Source of the DNA: Lewinellaceae bacterium
Lineage (GTDB): Bacteria; Bacteroidota; Bacteroidia; Chitinophagales; Saprospiraceae
NCBI GenBank assembly: GCA_020636045.1
Contig: JACJYP010000005.1
Coordinates: 124,001-188,000 of the forward strand
Direction of reading: 5' to 3'
DNA: 64,000 bases
The translations under genes and the position numbers were made by a program. The notes beneath the pieces are model-generated. The model saw only the letters and a program-made list of their open reading frames with translations. It was not told where the DNA came from and searched no databases. Shown here piece by piece: positions 44,547 to 53,412 of this stretch (positions are counted from its first letter, which is position 1; each line of letters begins with the position of its first letter).

Positions 44547-45130
44547 ATTTGTTTGTCAATTTGCAGGATTTGGACAGTATGCTGTTTTACTGGATCAATA
44601 CCGGCACGAGCAATGCCCTGTTCGATGCGATCATGCCGCTTTTCAGGGACAAATGGTTCTGGGCGCCGCTCTACCTGTTTATCGGAACATTTGCCTGGAG
44701 CAATTTCGGGAAGAAGGGATGGATTATTGTGCTGGGGCTGGTAGCCGCCGTCGGTTTTGCCGATTTCAGCAGCAGTTCGCTGGTGAAGAAAAATGTGCAA
44801 CGCCTGCGCCCCTGCAACGATCCTGTGATGGTCGATTCGGTCCGGCTGCGCGTCTCCTGCGGCTCGGGCTTCAGTTTTACGTCTTCTCATGCTGCCAACC
44901 ACTTTGCCGCAGCACTGTATCTGATCGGTCTGTTCGGCGGAATGAGCCGCTGGGTGCGGCCGCTTGCACTGTCCTGGGCTACGGCCATCGCCTTTTCACA
45001 GGTATATGTCGGCGTACATTATCCCGGCGATGTACTGGCTGGAGGTATGCTGGGGGCATTGATCGGGTGGTGGATGTCGAGGATCGCCGGAAGGCTACTC
45101 GGCGCCTCCTTTACTAATAGGGTCGATTGA
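44543..45130 (+). CDS. PAP2-family membrane phosphatase
   Basis: A 195-residue membrane protein with five or six helices and the three phosphatase motifs of the PAP2 superfamily: KKNVQRLRP (KxxxxxxRP), SFTSSHAANHFA (PSGH-like, here SSHA) and SQVYVGVHYPGDVLAG (SRxxxxxHxxxD, here with Q for R). It probably removes phosphate from lipid carriers such as undecaprenyl diphosphate or from phosphatidate. Translationally coupled to the methyltransferase gene. Its last three codons lie within a repeated palindromic element. Confidence 0.92.
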   Translation: MNLFVNLQDLDSMLFYWINTGTSNALFDAIMPLFRDKWFWAPLYLFIGTFAWSNFGKKGWIIVLGLVAAVGFADFSSSSLVKKNVQRLRPCNDPVMVDSVRLRVSCGSGFSFTSSHAANHFAAALYLIGLFGGMSRWVRPLALSWATAIAFSQVYVGVHYPGDVLAGGMLGALIGWWMSRIAGRLLGASFTNRVD

Positions 45131-45298
45131 TTTTATTGAGTTAAAAAGTAAACAGTTTGCAGAAGCAGCTGGCAGTAATAGTAGAATTTGGGTAAAACAG
45201 GAAATAGAAACCTTTTTTACGCAGTAATTCGTACTCATATCAACACTGCTACTGCCAACTTGATTTTCAAGATGCCAGACTGTAGAACCAATCGACCC
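45120..45298. repeat. palindromic element, copy A
   Basis: The ends GGGTCGATTG (45120-45129) and CAATCGACCC (45289-45298) are exact inverted copies. Inside, GGCAGTA...TACTGCC pairs. Parts match copy B at 63566-63690 (GCAGTAATT(C/T)GTA, ACTGCTA, AGAACC(A/G)AT). The left end overlaps the final codons of the PAP2 gene. Confidence 0.65.
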
Positions 45299-45330
45299 TG
45301 CTTTAAAGGGGTTAGATCGTTCACTGTAAA

Positions 45331-45367
45331 AAACAAGGGTCGTCCCGCTGCGGGACGACCCTTGTTT
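45331..45367. terminator. perfect 17-bp bidirectional terminator
   Basis: AAACAAGGGTCGTCCCG (45331-45347) is the exact complement of 45351-45367 across a 3-base loop, with T/A runs outside. It separates the convergent PAP2 and small secreted protein genes. Confidence 0.9.
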
Positions 45368-45387
45368 TAATATTTGGTCAGATATGA

Positions 45388-45633
45388 TCAGGATGCCGTT
45401 TCGACCACCTTCTGGGCAAGTCTCCAGAGGCGTTCGATCACCGTTATATCGGGGATGGGGATATTCGTCGCCTTGGAATCATCGCTGTCTTCCATTTTTG
45501 CCTGCTCGATCTTTACGTTGGGACACACCTGTGACTTCGCGAAGCCCGAGTGCAGGTTTACGAAAAGAAAGGAAAAAAGGCTAAAAACGGCTATGAGGAG
45601 AAAGAAAGACTTAGGAAGTTGTTTTCGATTCAT
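45388..45633 (-). CDS. small secreted or anchored hypothetical protein
   Basis: An 81-residue protein with a signal-like N-terminus (MNRKQLPKSFFLLIAVFSLFSFLFV) and a hydrophilic remainder with one Cys (SQVCPNVKIEQAKMEDSDDS). No family recognised. The ATG at 45633 leaves a normal positive n-region; 45645 would add four residues. It ends just before the bidirectional terminator. Confidence 0.5.
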   Translation of the reverse strand: MNRKQLPKSFFLLIAVFSLFSFLFVNLHSGFAKSQVCPNVKIEQAKMEDSDDSKATNIPIPDITVIERLWRLAQKVVETAS

Positions 45634-45761
45634 GGCTTTGATCATTAAAACGGAGACGAATATAGCCCAAAATCTTTGAATGTACGTTTTTATACGACAA
45701 AGTTACGGTTACAACAGACAAACAAACAGCCTTAAAGGTTGCACAAACCGCAAAGTTTTTA

Positions 45762-45793
45762 AAAAAACCCGACCAGTATTACACCGGCCGGGC
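45762..45793 (-). terminator. terminator of the DUF1573 gene
   Basis: CCCGGCCGG-type and GG(T)CGGG arms pair (45769-45793), followed on the minus strand by seven T. Confidence 0.7.
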
Positions 45794-45834
45794 TCGTATC
45801 GTCAAACCAAAAATCAATCAGTCAAAATTATTCC

Positions 45835-46260
45835 TTAGCCTTTGATGCCGCTGCTGCCAGCAGGCACGCTTTCCTGAGCGGGAGCGGCTTTTACGTCACC
45901 TTTGATGGTGAGCGTGTGGGTATCAGCCGATTCGTTGGTGGTCAGCGTTACCGTTTTGGTGAACGGGCCAACGCGCTGCGTGTCGTAGCGTACTTCGATC
46001 ACGTTGCTTTCGCCGGGCATGATGGGTTCTTTCGGGTAAGTCGGAACAGTGCAGCCGCAGGAACCTTTTGCGGTTTTGATGATCAGCGGCTCGTTGCCGG
46101 TATTGGTGAATTTGAATTTGCGGATCGGGTCAGAGCCTTTTTCAATTGAACCGTAGTCAATAGTGGTCACGTCGAACGTCATCACAGCGCCGGTGCTTTG
46201 AGCAGTTGCACAATATGCTCCAATCAATACGAAAGCGAGAATAGAGAGAATCTGTTTCAT
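45835..46260 (-). CDS. DUF1573 secreted protein
   Basis: A 141-residue protein with a signal peptide (MKQILSILAFVLIGAYCATAQ) and one DUF1573 domain: FDVTTIDYGSIEKGSDPIRKF, FTNTGNEPLIIKTAKGSCGCT, then a short Ala/Ser/Gly-rich tail. The paired cysteines in GSCGCT are a family mark. The fold is Ig-like. It acts outside the inner membrane; role unknown. A good promoter element lies 54 bases upstream. Confidence 0.9.
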   Translation of the reverse strand: MKQILSILAFVLIGAYCATAQSTGAVMTFDVTTIDYGSIEKGSDPIRKFKFTNTGNEPLIIKTAKGSCGCTVPTYPKEPIMPGESNVIEVRYDTQRVGPFTKTVTLTTNESADTHTLTIKGDVKAAPAQESVPAGSSGIKG

Positions 46261-46313
46261 CAGAAAAAATCCGTTTTAATGAGTAATAGAACTTTTAGTC
46301 GCAGTTGTTGGGA

Positions 46314-46321
46314 CAAAAGTA
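46314..46321 (-). promoter_or_regulatory. TAnnTTTG promoter element of the DUF1573 gene
   Basis: TACTTTTG on the minus strand; predicted leader of about 46 bases. Confidence 0.5.
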
Positions 46322-46438
46322 GCGGAGGGGATTTTTCCTGAAAACATCTGCGCTGTTAACGATGTCCAAAAGAACGTGAACTCTTTTATAAGAAGGAGGC
46401 TGGACGAGCGATTTGGGTCTTGCTGAAGCGAAAAACGA

Positions 46439-47734
46439 TCACCTTCCCGCAAAAATCTGGTCGGTAAGGCGCGCGAACAGTCCACGGTTTTCTGTGATGA
46501 TCTCGGCATTTCCCTGAAGTTGCTGTTCAAATTGGATCTGCTTTCCGTAGCTGGTGAGCAGGGTGTTTTCAGGTGTTGTGATCACCGAAATCAGGATAGA
46601 ATACTGGTTGTCGCGCGGCACCAGCGATTTTGACATGACCCGGCCTTTCAGGGTGCCGAATTCGTGGTAGGGGTAACTGTCCAGTTTTAGAATGACATGT
46701 TGCCCTGCTTTTACTTTGCCGCTGCCTTCCACCGGCAGTGAAAGGCGTCCGATGATGGCCTTGCTTTGTGGAGGCACAATGGTCAGGATCAGTTCGCCCT
46801 GGCGTACATACCGTTTTTCCACAGATGCATTTAGCGACACCTTCCCGCTGATGGGGGCGGTGAGCAGGTACGTCTGTTTCCACTTGTCGACACTGCTGCG
46901 CAGGGTGTTGAGGCTGCCGATCAGGCGCGTGGCATTGCCGCTGGCCGTTTCCTCCTGCCCGAAGGACGCATCGGCGATGTTTTTTTTCAGACCGATGATC
47001 TCGTTGCGTTTCCGTAGAATGTTGTCCTCGTACAGGTCGCGCTGTCGTTCCAGATCGGCGAGTTTGGTCCGTTCTTTCTCAAAATCGACACGCGAGGTGA
47101 TACCCTGCTCGTACAGATTCTTTTGCTGCTCGTAAATATCTTCGGCGATCCGGAGTTGGTCATTGACGCGCTGCAAGCCTTTTTCTTCAAAAACGATGCT
47201 CTGTTCCAGTTGGGAAATCTGCTGGTTGATAGAGCCGATATTGGACCGCACCGCTGCGTTTTTGTTCTCTTTGCCAAATTGAAAATTCTCCAGTTGCTGA
47301 AGGAAGACGGCATAATCGGCCTGTACCTCCCCCAGCACGAAGTTGCGGGGCGGGGTGAGGTAGCGCAGCGAATCGGTACTGGAACGCAGCCAGGCGCTGA
47401 CCGCCATGTCGAGATCCATTACGTTCTGGTAGTTGGCGGTGCTTTGCAGGACGCCCAGCAGGTCATTTTCCTGAACGGCATCCTTGTCGCGTACGAGCAG
47501 GTTGGAGATGCGGCCGTCAGCCCGGGCCACCACATCCACCGGCGGCACGGAAGAAGTGATCACCACCTTCGCCCCTACCACGTCGGGGTACCGGATAAAC
47601 CACGCCGCCAGCAACATCATCCCAAACCCCAGCAATACCACAGTGGTGCCCCAGCGAACCAGCCAGTTGGGCGGCGTGCCGAGTATTTCCTGCACCTCTT
47701 CCGAGCGCAGTTCGACGTAGTTCTTTTCTTCCAT
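46439..47734 (-). CDS. HlyD-family periplasmic adaptor of a type I exporter
   Basis: A 431-residue membrane-fusion protein: one N-terminal helix (TVVLLGFGMMLLAAWFI), a biotinyl/lipoyl-like half (VVARADGRISNLLVRDKDAVQ), a long coiled coil (about 150-270, rich in QQ, LEQ and ERTKLADLERQR), the second lipoyl half (LTAPISGKVSLN) and a beta-barrel with RQGELILTIVP. It should link the peptidase-ABC transporter at 49180 to an outer-membrane channel, absent here. The start at 47734 is chosen because the codon at 47743 lies in the promoter element. Confidence 0.9.
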   Translation of the reverse strand: MEEKNYVELRSEEVQEILGTPPNWLVRWGTTVVLLGFGMMLLAAWFIRYPDVVGAKVVITSSVPPVDVVARADGRISNLLVRDKDAVQENDLLGVLQSTANYQNVMDLDMAVSAWLRSSTDSLRYLTPPRNFVLGEVQADYAVFLQQLENFQFGKENKNAAVRSNIGSINQQISQLEQSIVFEEKGLQRVNDQLRIAEDIYEQQKNLYEQGITSRVDFEKERTKLADLERQRDLYEDNILRKRNEIIGLKKNIADASFGQEETASGNATRLIGSLNTLRSSVDKWKQTYLLTAPISGKVSLNASVEKRYVRQGELILTIVPPQSKAIIGRLSLPVEGSGKVKAGQHVILKLDSYPYHEFGTLKGRVMSKSLVPRDNQYSILISVITTPENTLLTSYGKQIQFEQQLQGNAEIITENRGLFARLTDQIFAGR

Positions 47735-47742
47735 AACAGCCA

Positions 47743-47750
47743 CAAATATA
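47743..47750 (-). promoter_or_regulatory. TAnnTTTG promoter element just before the HlyD gene
   Basis: TATATTTG on the minus strand ends 8 bases before the ATG at 47734, which predicts an almost leaderless message. Confidence 0.45.
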
Positions 47751-47881
47751 GATGTTTGAAACGCATGAACCAGCAGGATGTTCGCTTGTATTTACCCATA
47801 AAAAGGCGTGGGCCTAAACCGATGTGCACATAAATATTGTGTCGAAATATTATTATGATTTAGTTTTTTAACAATGCTTTC

Positions 47882-47889
47882 TATTTTTG
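47882..47889 (+). promoter_or_regulatory. TAnnTTTG promoter element of the peptidoglycan-binding gene
   Basis: TATTTTTG, 24 bases before the ATG at 47914; T-rich sequence about 20 bases upstream could serve as -33. Confidence 0.5.
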
Positions 47890-47913
47890 TTGGAATAAAA
47901 AACTGATTGAAAC

Positions 47914-49167
47914 ATGAGCACATCATTAAGTTTAGGTAAAGTGGACGAAGGGAAAATGCCGTCCGACAAATCAGCATTTCTCTCGGTCTATCATGCAGTA
48001 CTCGATACCGCACTCAAGGCGAAGAACGAGTTTCGCGACGAAGGGAATAATTCCTGGAAACCTTTCTCTGAAGTTTCCGGCACCGGCATCCGCGATCTGC
48101 AGCAGTTTCTCAAAGACACAGGCTTTATGCCCAAAGCCAATGTCGACGGCGTGTTCGGATACGCCACCCAGGCGGCCGTAAGGTTGTTTCAGGAGTATAT
48201 CCGCACCGTGGAGGGCGATACGTCGATCGGCGCCCCCGATGGCGTCGTGGGAGACGGCACGTGGGGACAAATCGAGAAGTGGAAACAAACGAAGCAGGGC
48301 AAGCCGGAGTACAAATGTGAATGGGCGAGATTCAGTGCCGATAACCCGACGCCCGAATTCAACAAATGGATATCGCTGCTGGAAAAGGCCAAACAACATT
48401 ACCTCGCAAATCCGAGTCCTATCCTTGCGCTGATCGATCAGCATGACAAATCTTCCGATACGAGAAAAGTCAAAGACTGGGATACGTCGTCCCGGTCCAT
48501 CCATCTGATCGGGATCCGCCGCGCACAAGAGACCCAGGCCGGAGTCAGGGTAAAAACGCAAAAACGTATGCGTGCCAACGACGACCTGTTCGTACTCCTG
48601 ATCAACGGTATGGTATTCAAGTTTTGGGGATCCACGGATCCGAATCCCGACGTTGCCGATCGCGCCGATGTTCCCTTCATCATCGAAGGGCAGCACGATT
48701 ACAAGTTCGGCTGGCACAAGGTCAAGGACGCAACGCTTGTATACCGTGCTCTAAGGCCGAAAACTGTGGGCGTGCTTGTGTTTCGCGATATAAACAAAGA
48801 CTCCTCACTCACCGAAACCGATATCGCAAGCGGCCTCGACAAGAACCCGAACGACAGTATCAATATCCACTGGTCGGGTATCGGCAGTTACAATTATTCG
48901 GCGGGCTGTCAGGTGCTGGCCGGTAAAAGTTATATCAACCACAAGGGCGAGGTGGTGAACTGTTCGAAGTATGCTGCCACCAAATACAGCGAACTGGGCG
49001 GCACGAAGGGCCGTGGCGCCTACAATATGTTTACAGATCTGGTATTGAGTTTGGCGCCGGAAGGCGTGCAATCGCTCGTATACACCCTCGGGCGCGACGA
49101 AACGCTTTTCCTTTCGGATGAATGGGATGAAAATTATGTAACCAATACCCTTAAGAAGATGATGTAA
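47914..49167 (+). CDS. peptidoglycan-binding domain protein
   Basis: A 417-residue protein without a signal peptide. Residues about 45-110 form a PG_binding_1 domain (IRDLQQFLKDTGFMPKANVDGVFGYATQAAVRLFQEY). The rest, about 300 residues, is unfamiliar; it contains HWSGIGSYNYSAGCQVLAG, where a His and a Ser-x-Gly-Cys motif resemble the active site of L,D-transpeptidase/YkuD enzymes (SAGCQ against the usual SHGCIR), though this is only suggestive. It sits on the opposite strand between the adaptor and the peptidase-ABC genes, and could be a cell-wall-directed effector exported by an unknown route. Confidence 0.7.
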   Translation: MSTSLSLGKVDEGKMPSDKSAFLSVYHAVLDTALKAKNEFRDEGNNSWKPFSEVSGTGIRDLQQFLKDTGFMPKANVDGVFGYATQAAVRLFQEYIRTVEGDTSIGAPDGVVGDGTWGQIEKWKQTKQGKPEYKCEWARFSADNPTPEFNKWISLLEKAKQHYLANPSPILALIDQHDKSSDTRKVKDWDTSSRSIHLIGIRRAQETQAGVRVKTQKRMRANDDLFVLLINGMVFKFWGSTDPNPDVADRADVPFIIEGQHDYKFGWHKVKDATLVYRALRPKTVGVLVFRDINKDSSLTETDIASGLDKNPNDSINIHWSGIGSYNYSAGCQVLAGKSYINHKGEVVNCSKYAATKYSELGGTKGRGAYNMFTDLVLSLAPEGVQSLVYTLGRDETLFLSDEWDENYVTNTLKKMM

Positions 49168-49179
49168 CCGGAAACCGGG

Positions 49180-51375
49180 TCAGGTGCCCAGTTCCAGCTG
49201 CTCTTTCACGAGGTGGTAGTAGGCGCCCCGCCGTTCCGTAAGGTCCTGGTGGGTGCCTTGCTCCACCATTTCCCCTTTTTCAAATACCACAATGTTGTCG
49301 GCGTTGCGCACCGTGCTGAGCCGGTGTGCTACGATGAATACTGTTTTGTTGCGGAAAACATGCTCCAGATTGTGCATGATCACGCGCTCGTTGTAGGCAT
49401 CAAGGGCGTTGGTCGCCTCGTCGAAGAAGATATAGTGCGGGTCCTTATACACCGCCCGGGCGATCAGCAGCCTTTGTTTTTGTCCCTGGCTCAGTCCTGA
49501 GCCGTCCTGCCCGACCTTGGTGTTGTAGCCGAGCGGCAAGGACTCGATGAAGGTCTGGATATTCGCAACTTTGGCGGCGTAAAGGAGCCGGCGGCGATCA
49601 ATGTGCTCTTCTCCCAGTGCGATGTTGCGCGCTATAGTGTCGGAAAAGACAAAACCGTCCTGCATGACCACGCCGCAGTGGTCGCGCCACAGTTTGTGGT
49701 TAACATTGGAAAGGTTCAGGTCGCCGAGGCGCACGAATCCTTCGGTGGGCGGGTAGAAGTTGAGCAGCAACTTCATCAGGGTCGTCTTTCCGCTTCCGCT
49801 GGTGCCGACAATGGCAGTCGTCTTGCCCTCCCGGATGTTCAGGTTGATGTTTTTCAGTACCCAGGGGTCGTGCGGGCCGCCATACCGGAACGATACATCC
49901 TGCAACAGCAGGTCGCCGTTGGAAGGCAGCACCGTTACCTTGGGATTGTCGGAAGGCTCTTCGTCGGGACGCAGGTGGATCTCGTTCATCCGCTCCAGGC
50001 TGATCTTGGCTTCCTGAGCGGCGAGGATAAACTGCACGAGCGATTCCAGGGGAGCGTTCATATGACCAATGATATACTGCACGGCCAGCATCATGCCGAG
50101 GGTCATGTCTCCCTGGATAACGGCTTGTGCCGCTACCACCGAAATGATGATGTTTTTACCCTCATTGATAAAGGCGGCGCCGGCGCGCTGAAACTGATCG
50201 GTGGCAAGGTATTGCACGTTGACGCGGAAGAGGCGCGCCTGAATGCGCTCCCAAGCCCAGCGTTTTTGGCGTTCGGCATTGTGCAATTTGATCTCCTGCA
50301 TGCCGTTCACCATCTGGATCAGGGTGTTCTGGTTTTCCGCCATCTGCTCGAAGCGGCGGTAATCAAGCGTACGTCGGCGCTGGAGAAATACGGCGATCCA
50401 GCCGAAATACAACATGGCGGCGAAGATGAAGATCAAGAAGATCACCGGATGGTAAAACAGCAGGACTACGCCGAAAACGAGCAAACTGACCACCGAAAAC
50501 AGGGTGACGAGCGATGAAGAAGTCAAAAAGCGCTCGATGCGTTCGTTGTCGTAAATGCGCTGCAGCAGGTCGCCTGTCATTTTGGAGTCGAAAAACGACA
50601 TGGGCAACCGCATCAGTTTGATCAGAAAATCGGAAACGAGATTAATGTTAACACGTGTGCCGATATGTAACAGTATCCAGCCGCGGATGAATTCCACCGC
50701 TACCTGGCTTACGAACAGCATGCCTTGTGCGGCCAGGATGAGGTATACAAAATCCAGGTCGTTGAGTTGCACCCCTTTGTCGACCAGTGCCTGCATCAAA
50801 AAGGGGAACACCAGTTGGATCAGGCTGCCCAGCAGCAGGCCGATCAGGAGTTGCCGGATCAGTTTTTGGTGCTGCGACAGGTAGGCCCACAGGAATTGCA
50901 GTCCCGAACGGTTGATCCGCTCGCCTTCGCGGTTGTAGAAGTCCGGTGTCGTTTCCAGCAGGAGCAGGATGCCCTGCGGCTCCGTATTCACCACATCGCT
51001 GATCCACCCGTCGAGGAACTCCTGCTCTTCCAGTACGATCTTTCCGGCCGCGGGATCGGCTACGAACACCTTGCCGTTGGCAATGCGGTACACTACGACA
51101 AAGTGGTTTTGTTTCCAGTGGGCGATGCAGGGAAGGGGAATGTTTTCCTGTAGTCTGCCGAAACCTGATTTTACCCCCAGGGTCCGGAACCCGACTTTTT
51201 CGGCTGCATCGGAAATGCCCATGAGCGACACGCCTTCGCGATCGAGATAGGAGAGTTCGCGCAGGTATTCCAGCGAATAATGCCGGCCGTAGTGTCGGGC
51301 GATCATGCGCAGGCAGGTCGCGCCGCAATCCGAGGCATCCAATTGTTTGTAAAAGGGAAAACTATCCGTCCACAT
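49180..51375 (-). CDS. peptidase-domain ABC transporter (C39 type)
   Basis: A 731-residue exporter. The N-terminal C39 peptidase (1-135) has the catalytic Cys in DASDCGATCLRMIA (Cys17), His in KQNHFVVVY and Asp in FVADPAAG; it should cut double-glycine leader peptides. Six membrane helices (about 165-440) and an ATPase follow, with VGTSGSGKTTLMKLLLNF (Walker A), LSQGQKQRLLIARAV (signature) and YIFFDEATNALD (Walker B). With the HlyD gene it makes a bacteriocin/peptide-type type I exporter. No double-glycine substrate gene was recognised nearby. Confidence 0.95.
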   Translation of the reverse strand: MWTDSFPFYKQLDASDCGATCLRMIARHYGRHYSLEYLRELSYLDREGVSLMGISDAAEKVGFRTLGVKSGFGRLQENIPLPCIAHWKQNHFVVVYRIANGKVFVADPAAGKIVLEEQEFLDGWISDVVNTEPQGILLLLETTPDFYNREGERINRSGLQFLWAYLSQHQKLIRQLLIGLLLGSLIQLVFPFLMQALVDKGVQLNDLDFVYLILAAQGMLFVSQVAVEFIRGWILLHIGTRVNINLVSDFLIKLMRLPMSFFDSKMTGDLLQRIYDNERIERFLTSSSLVTLFSVVSLLVFGVVLLFYHPVIFLIFIFAAMLYFGWIAVFLQRRRTLDYRRFEQMAENQNTLIQMVNGMQEIKLHNAERQKRWAWERIQARLFRVNVQYLATDQFQRAGAAFINEGKNIIISVVAAQAVIQGDMTLGMMLAVQYIIGHMNAPLESLVQFILAAQEAKISLERMNEIHLRPDEEPSDNPKVTVLPSNGDLLLQDVSFRYGGPHDPWVLKNINLNIREGKTTAIVGTSGSGKTTLMKLLLNFYPPTEGFVRLGDLNLSNVNHKLWRDHCGVVMQDGFVFSDTIARNIALGEEHIDRRRLLYAAKVANIQTFIESLPLGYNTKVGQDGSGLSQGQKQRLLIARAVYKDPHYIFFDEATNALDAYNERVIMHNLEHVFRNKTVFIVAHRLSTVRNADNIVVFEKGEMVEQGTHQDLTERRGAYYHLVKEQLELGT

Positions 51376-51418
51376 ACTGGAAAGTCTGGCAAGTCGGCTT
51401 TGCAGAGATTTTACAGCG

Positions 51419-51426
51419 CAAATGTA
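51419..51426 (-). promoter_or_regulatory. TAnnTTTG promoter element of the peptidase-ABC gene
   Basis: TACATTTG on the minus strand, 43 bases before the ATG. Confidence 0.5.
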
Positions 51427-51666
51427 TCTTTTTTGCGCTGGAGTGTTCCAATTATTCTGAAAATCAGCAGGTTGTTCTGTTTTTTGACACTTTTTCTCCC
51501 GACTTCGTTGCCCGTGTCTGTAAAATAAACGCGTACCAGCGTAACAAAGTTATGTTCCGCCCGTAAAAGGATGGATGTAACATTCCGGTCATCCGGCGTG
51601 GCTTCGGTCGCGTTGGAATCCTGGAAGCATAATCCTTTTTTAATCGATCATAAAAACACACGTTTC

Positions 51667-52053
51667 ATGCTTCATCTAATGCGCGGCCTCTATGGCGGAG
51701 GCCGGAGGATGTGGGCTGCCAGGCCTGCATTCAACCACACTTTATTTCTGTTAGTGCTGGTGTTGGTAGGCTTTCCGCTTTCTTTTTTACTGGAAATACT
51801 GGGAAATTTTCGCACGCAAAATCTGGAATACTGGCGGCAAGTCAGCGGCTATATCTATCGGCCCGACGAATTGTACGGGGTATCTTACGAACATCCCGCT
51901 GTTCTGTACAACAAGCGCCTTGCCCATAACATCGAAGAGCAAAAGGTGCATCCGGACAAAAATTCAGCGCTTATAAATGATCATACGCCTCCTGCCCGGC
52001 ACCACGCCATTTCAATGCGAAGGGAGCGCCGCCTTGACAATGCAATGCCTTAG
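51667..52053 (+). CDS. possible small membrane protein
   Basis: A 128-residue reading frame beginning MLHLMRGLYGGGRRMWAARP, with one strong membrane helix (TLFLLVLVLVGFPLSFLLEIL) and a hydrophilic tail (YWRQVSGYIYRPDELYGVSYEHPAV). The first 70 residues look protein-like; the last 35 (HTPPARHHAISMRRERR) less so. No family, promoter element or ribosome-binding site recognised. It is convergent with the SGNH hydrolase gene and could be a chance frame. Confidence 0.35.
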   Translation: MLHLMRGLYGGGRRMWAARPAFNHTLFLLVLVLVGFPLSFLLEILGNFRTQNLEYWRQVSGYIYRPDELYGVSYEHPAVLYNKRLAHNIEEQKVHPDKNSALINDHTPPARHHAISMRRERRLDNAMP

Positions 52054-52067
52054 GGACGGGGTCGTCG

Positions 52068-53354
52068 TCATGGCTTCGAATGCACAAACCCGTTATAACC
52101 CCTGATCAGCGACTGGTACAGGAGTTTGCCCTGAATGGCATACCCCGCCTTTGTAAAGTGGACCGAGTCGGAACTCATCAGTCCGCGGGATTTCCATTGC
52201 TGCGCCGATTCCCTGCCTCCGGTCAATTCGTACAAGTCCCAGAGCGCATACCCTTTTTTCAGGGCGTAGTTGCGCACGATGCCGCAAAGGTCGGCCAGGT
52301 GCGGATTGAATCCTTTTTTCCGGAGATAGGAATCGGCGGGAGTGGTAAAAAGGATCAGGGCATTGGGAGAGTGCTCGAGCAGTTGCGTGACGAGGTCCGA
52401 TATGCTGTTGGTCAGATAGCCGGCATCCACTTTTCCTTGCGCTTCGTTGGTGCCGAACGACAGGATGATCAGATCGGGTTGCAACTCCGCGACCTGTCGG
52501 GCAAAATATTTGGCCCGCACAAAGTCCTGGTATTTGGCGCCGTTCACGCCAATGGAGTGATAGATCACGCCCGACAGTTCGTTTTCCAGTGAAATGCCGT
52601 CCAGGGTAAAGCGCTTTTGCTGACTGGTGAGTTTGCGGGTTTTGAGCGTCATCTGGCCGACCGGCCGGTCGAAGTAGAAAGTTTGCGCGTATTGGTTTTC
52701 CAGAAAAGGGCCTGCTTTCTGGTCGGTCGTTTCATCCACCACTTCGATGTCGTATTGCGCGGGCAGTTTGTGCTGGAATACGATCACCTTTGTGAACAGC
52801 CTCGTTTCGGAGGTCGCCGTATCACGCAGGCGAAAACTCAGTTCGGAATTCAGTTTGGTGCTTTCCAGCGAAAAGCCTGCGACCCCGAAAGGCGTTTCGG
52901 GGCTGAGGATGCGCTGGCAACTGGAGCCGTACCAGCGGGCGTTGGTGCTGACCAGAAAATCCTTCGGGCCGTTCGTGCCGGCGAGCCGGTAGGGAAATAT
53001 CATGCCCCGGCCCCCGTCCCCGAATGCATTCTGCATGCGTGCCCGCACTTCCTTCGTAATATAATTGCCGAGGATGTGCGAGTCGCCGATGTGAACGATG
53101 CTGATCTTTTGCCCTCCCTGCGTGCGCTGGCGGTATAGTTTTTCAAAAAAAGGCTCCAGATAGCCTGCGTTTTCGATCTCGTTCCTTTCCTGGTCGATAA
53201 AATCGTATCCCACGGTATCCGCCTCTGTGATCTCGACTTGCGGAGGATGAAACTGTGACTGACACTGACCGAAGAACAGCATGATAAAGAACATGCTGAC
53301 GATCAGACGGATCCGGGTGGTATTGGGGGAGGGGAGGAGTAAAATGCAACGCAT
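52068..53354 (-). CDS. SGNH/GDSL hydrolase family protein
   Basis: A 428-residue lipoprotein-like or anchored protein: hydrophobic N-terminus (LIVSMFFIMLFFGQCQSQ, possible lipid Cys), block I ISIVHIGDSHILG, block III LIILSFGTNEAQGK and block V SSDSVHFTKAGYAIQGK, the Ser, Asn and Asp/His parts of the SGNH active site. Such proteins act as esterases or O-acetyl handlers on cell-envelope polymers. It follows a second SGNH gene by 58 bases; pairs like this often adjoin an MBOAT acyltransferase gene, which is not present here. Confidence 0.85.
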   Translation of the reverse strand: MRCILLLPSPNTTRIRLIVSMFFIMLFFGQCQSQFHPPQVEITEADTVGYDFIDQERNEIENAGYLEPFFEKLYRQRTQGGQKISIVHIGDSHILGNYITKEVRARMQNAFGDGGRGMIFPYRLAGTNGPKDFLVSTNARWYGSSCQRILSPETPFGVAGFSLESTKLNSELSFRLRDTATSETRLFTKVIVFQHKLPAQYDIEVVDETTDQKAGPFLENQYAQTFYFDRPVGQMTLKTRKLTSQQKRFTLDGISLENELSGVIYHSIGVNGAKYQDFVRAKYFARQVAELQPDLIILSFGTNEAQGKVDAGYLTNSISDLVTQLLEHSPNALILFTTPADSYLRKKGFNPHLADLCGIVRNYALKKGYALWDLYELTGGRESAQQWKSRGLMSSDSVHFTKAGYAIQGKLLYQSLIRGYNGFVHSKP

Positions 53355-53412
53355 GAAATTTGAATTTAGCGGGTTGCGGTAAATGAACTGGAAGTCAGGG
53401 CGCTTTTCGGGG

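Noticed and set aside
46276..46530. 84-residue minus-strand frame between the HlyD and DUF1573 genes
   Set aside because: It overlaps the end of the HlyD gene out of frame, and it contains the DUF1573 promoter element.
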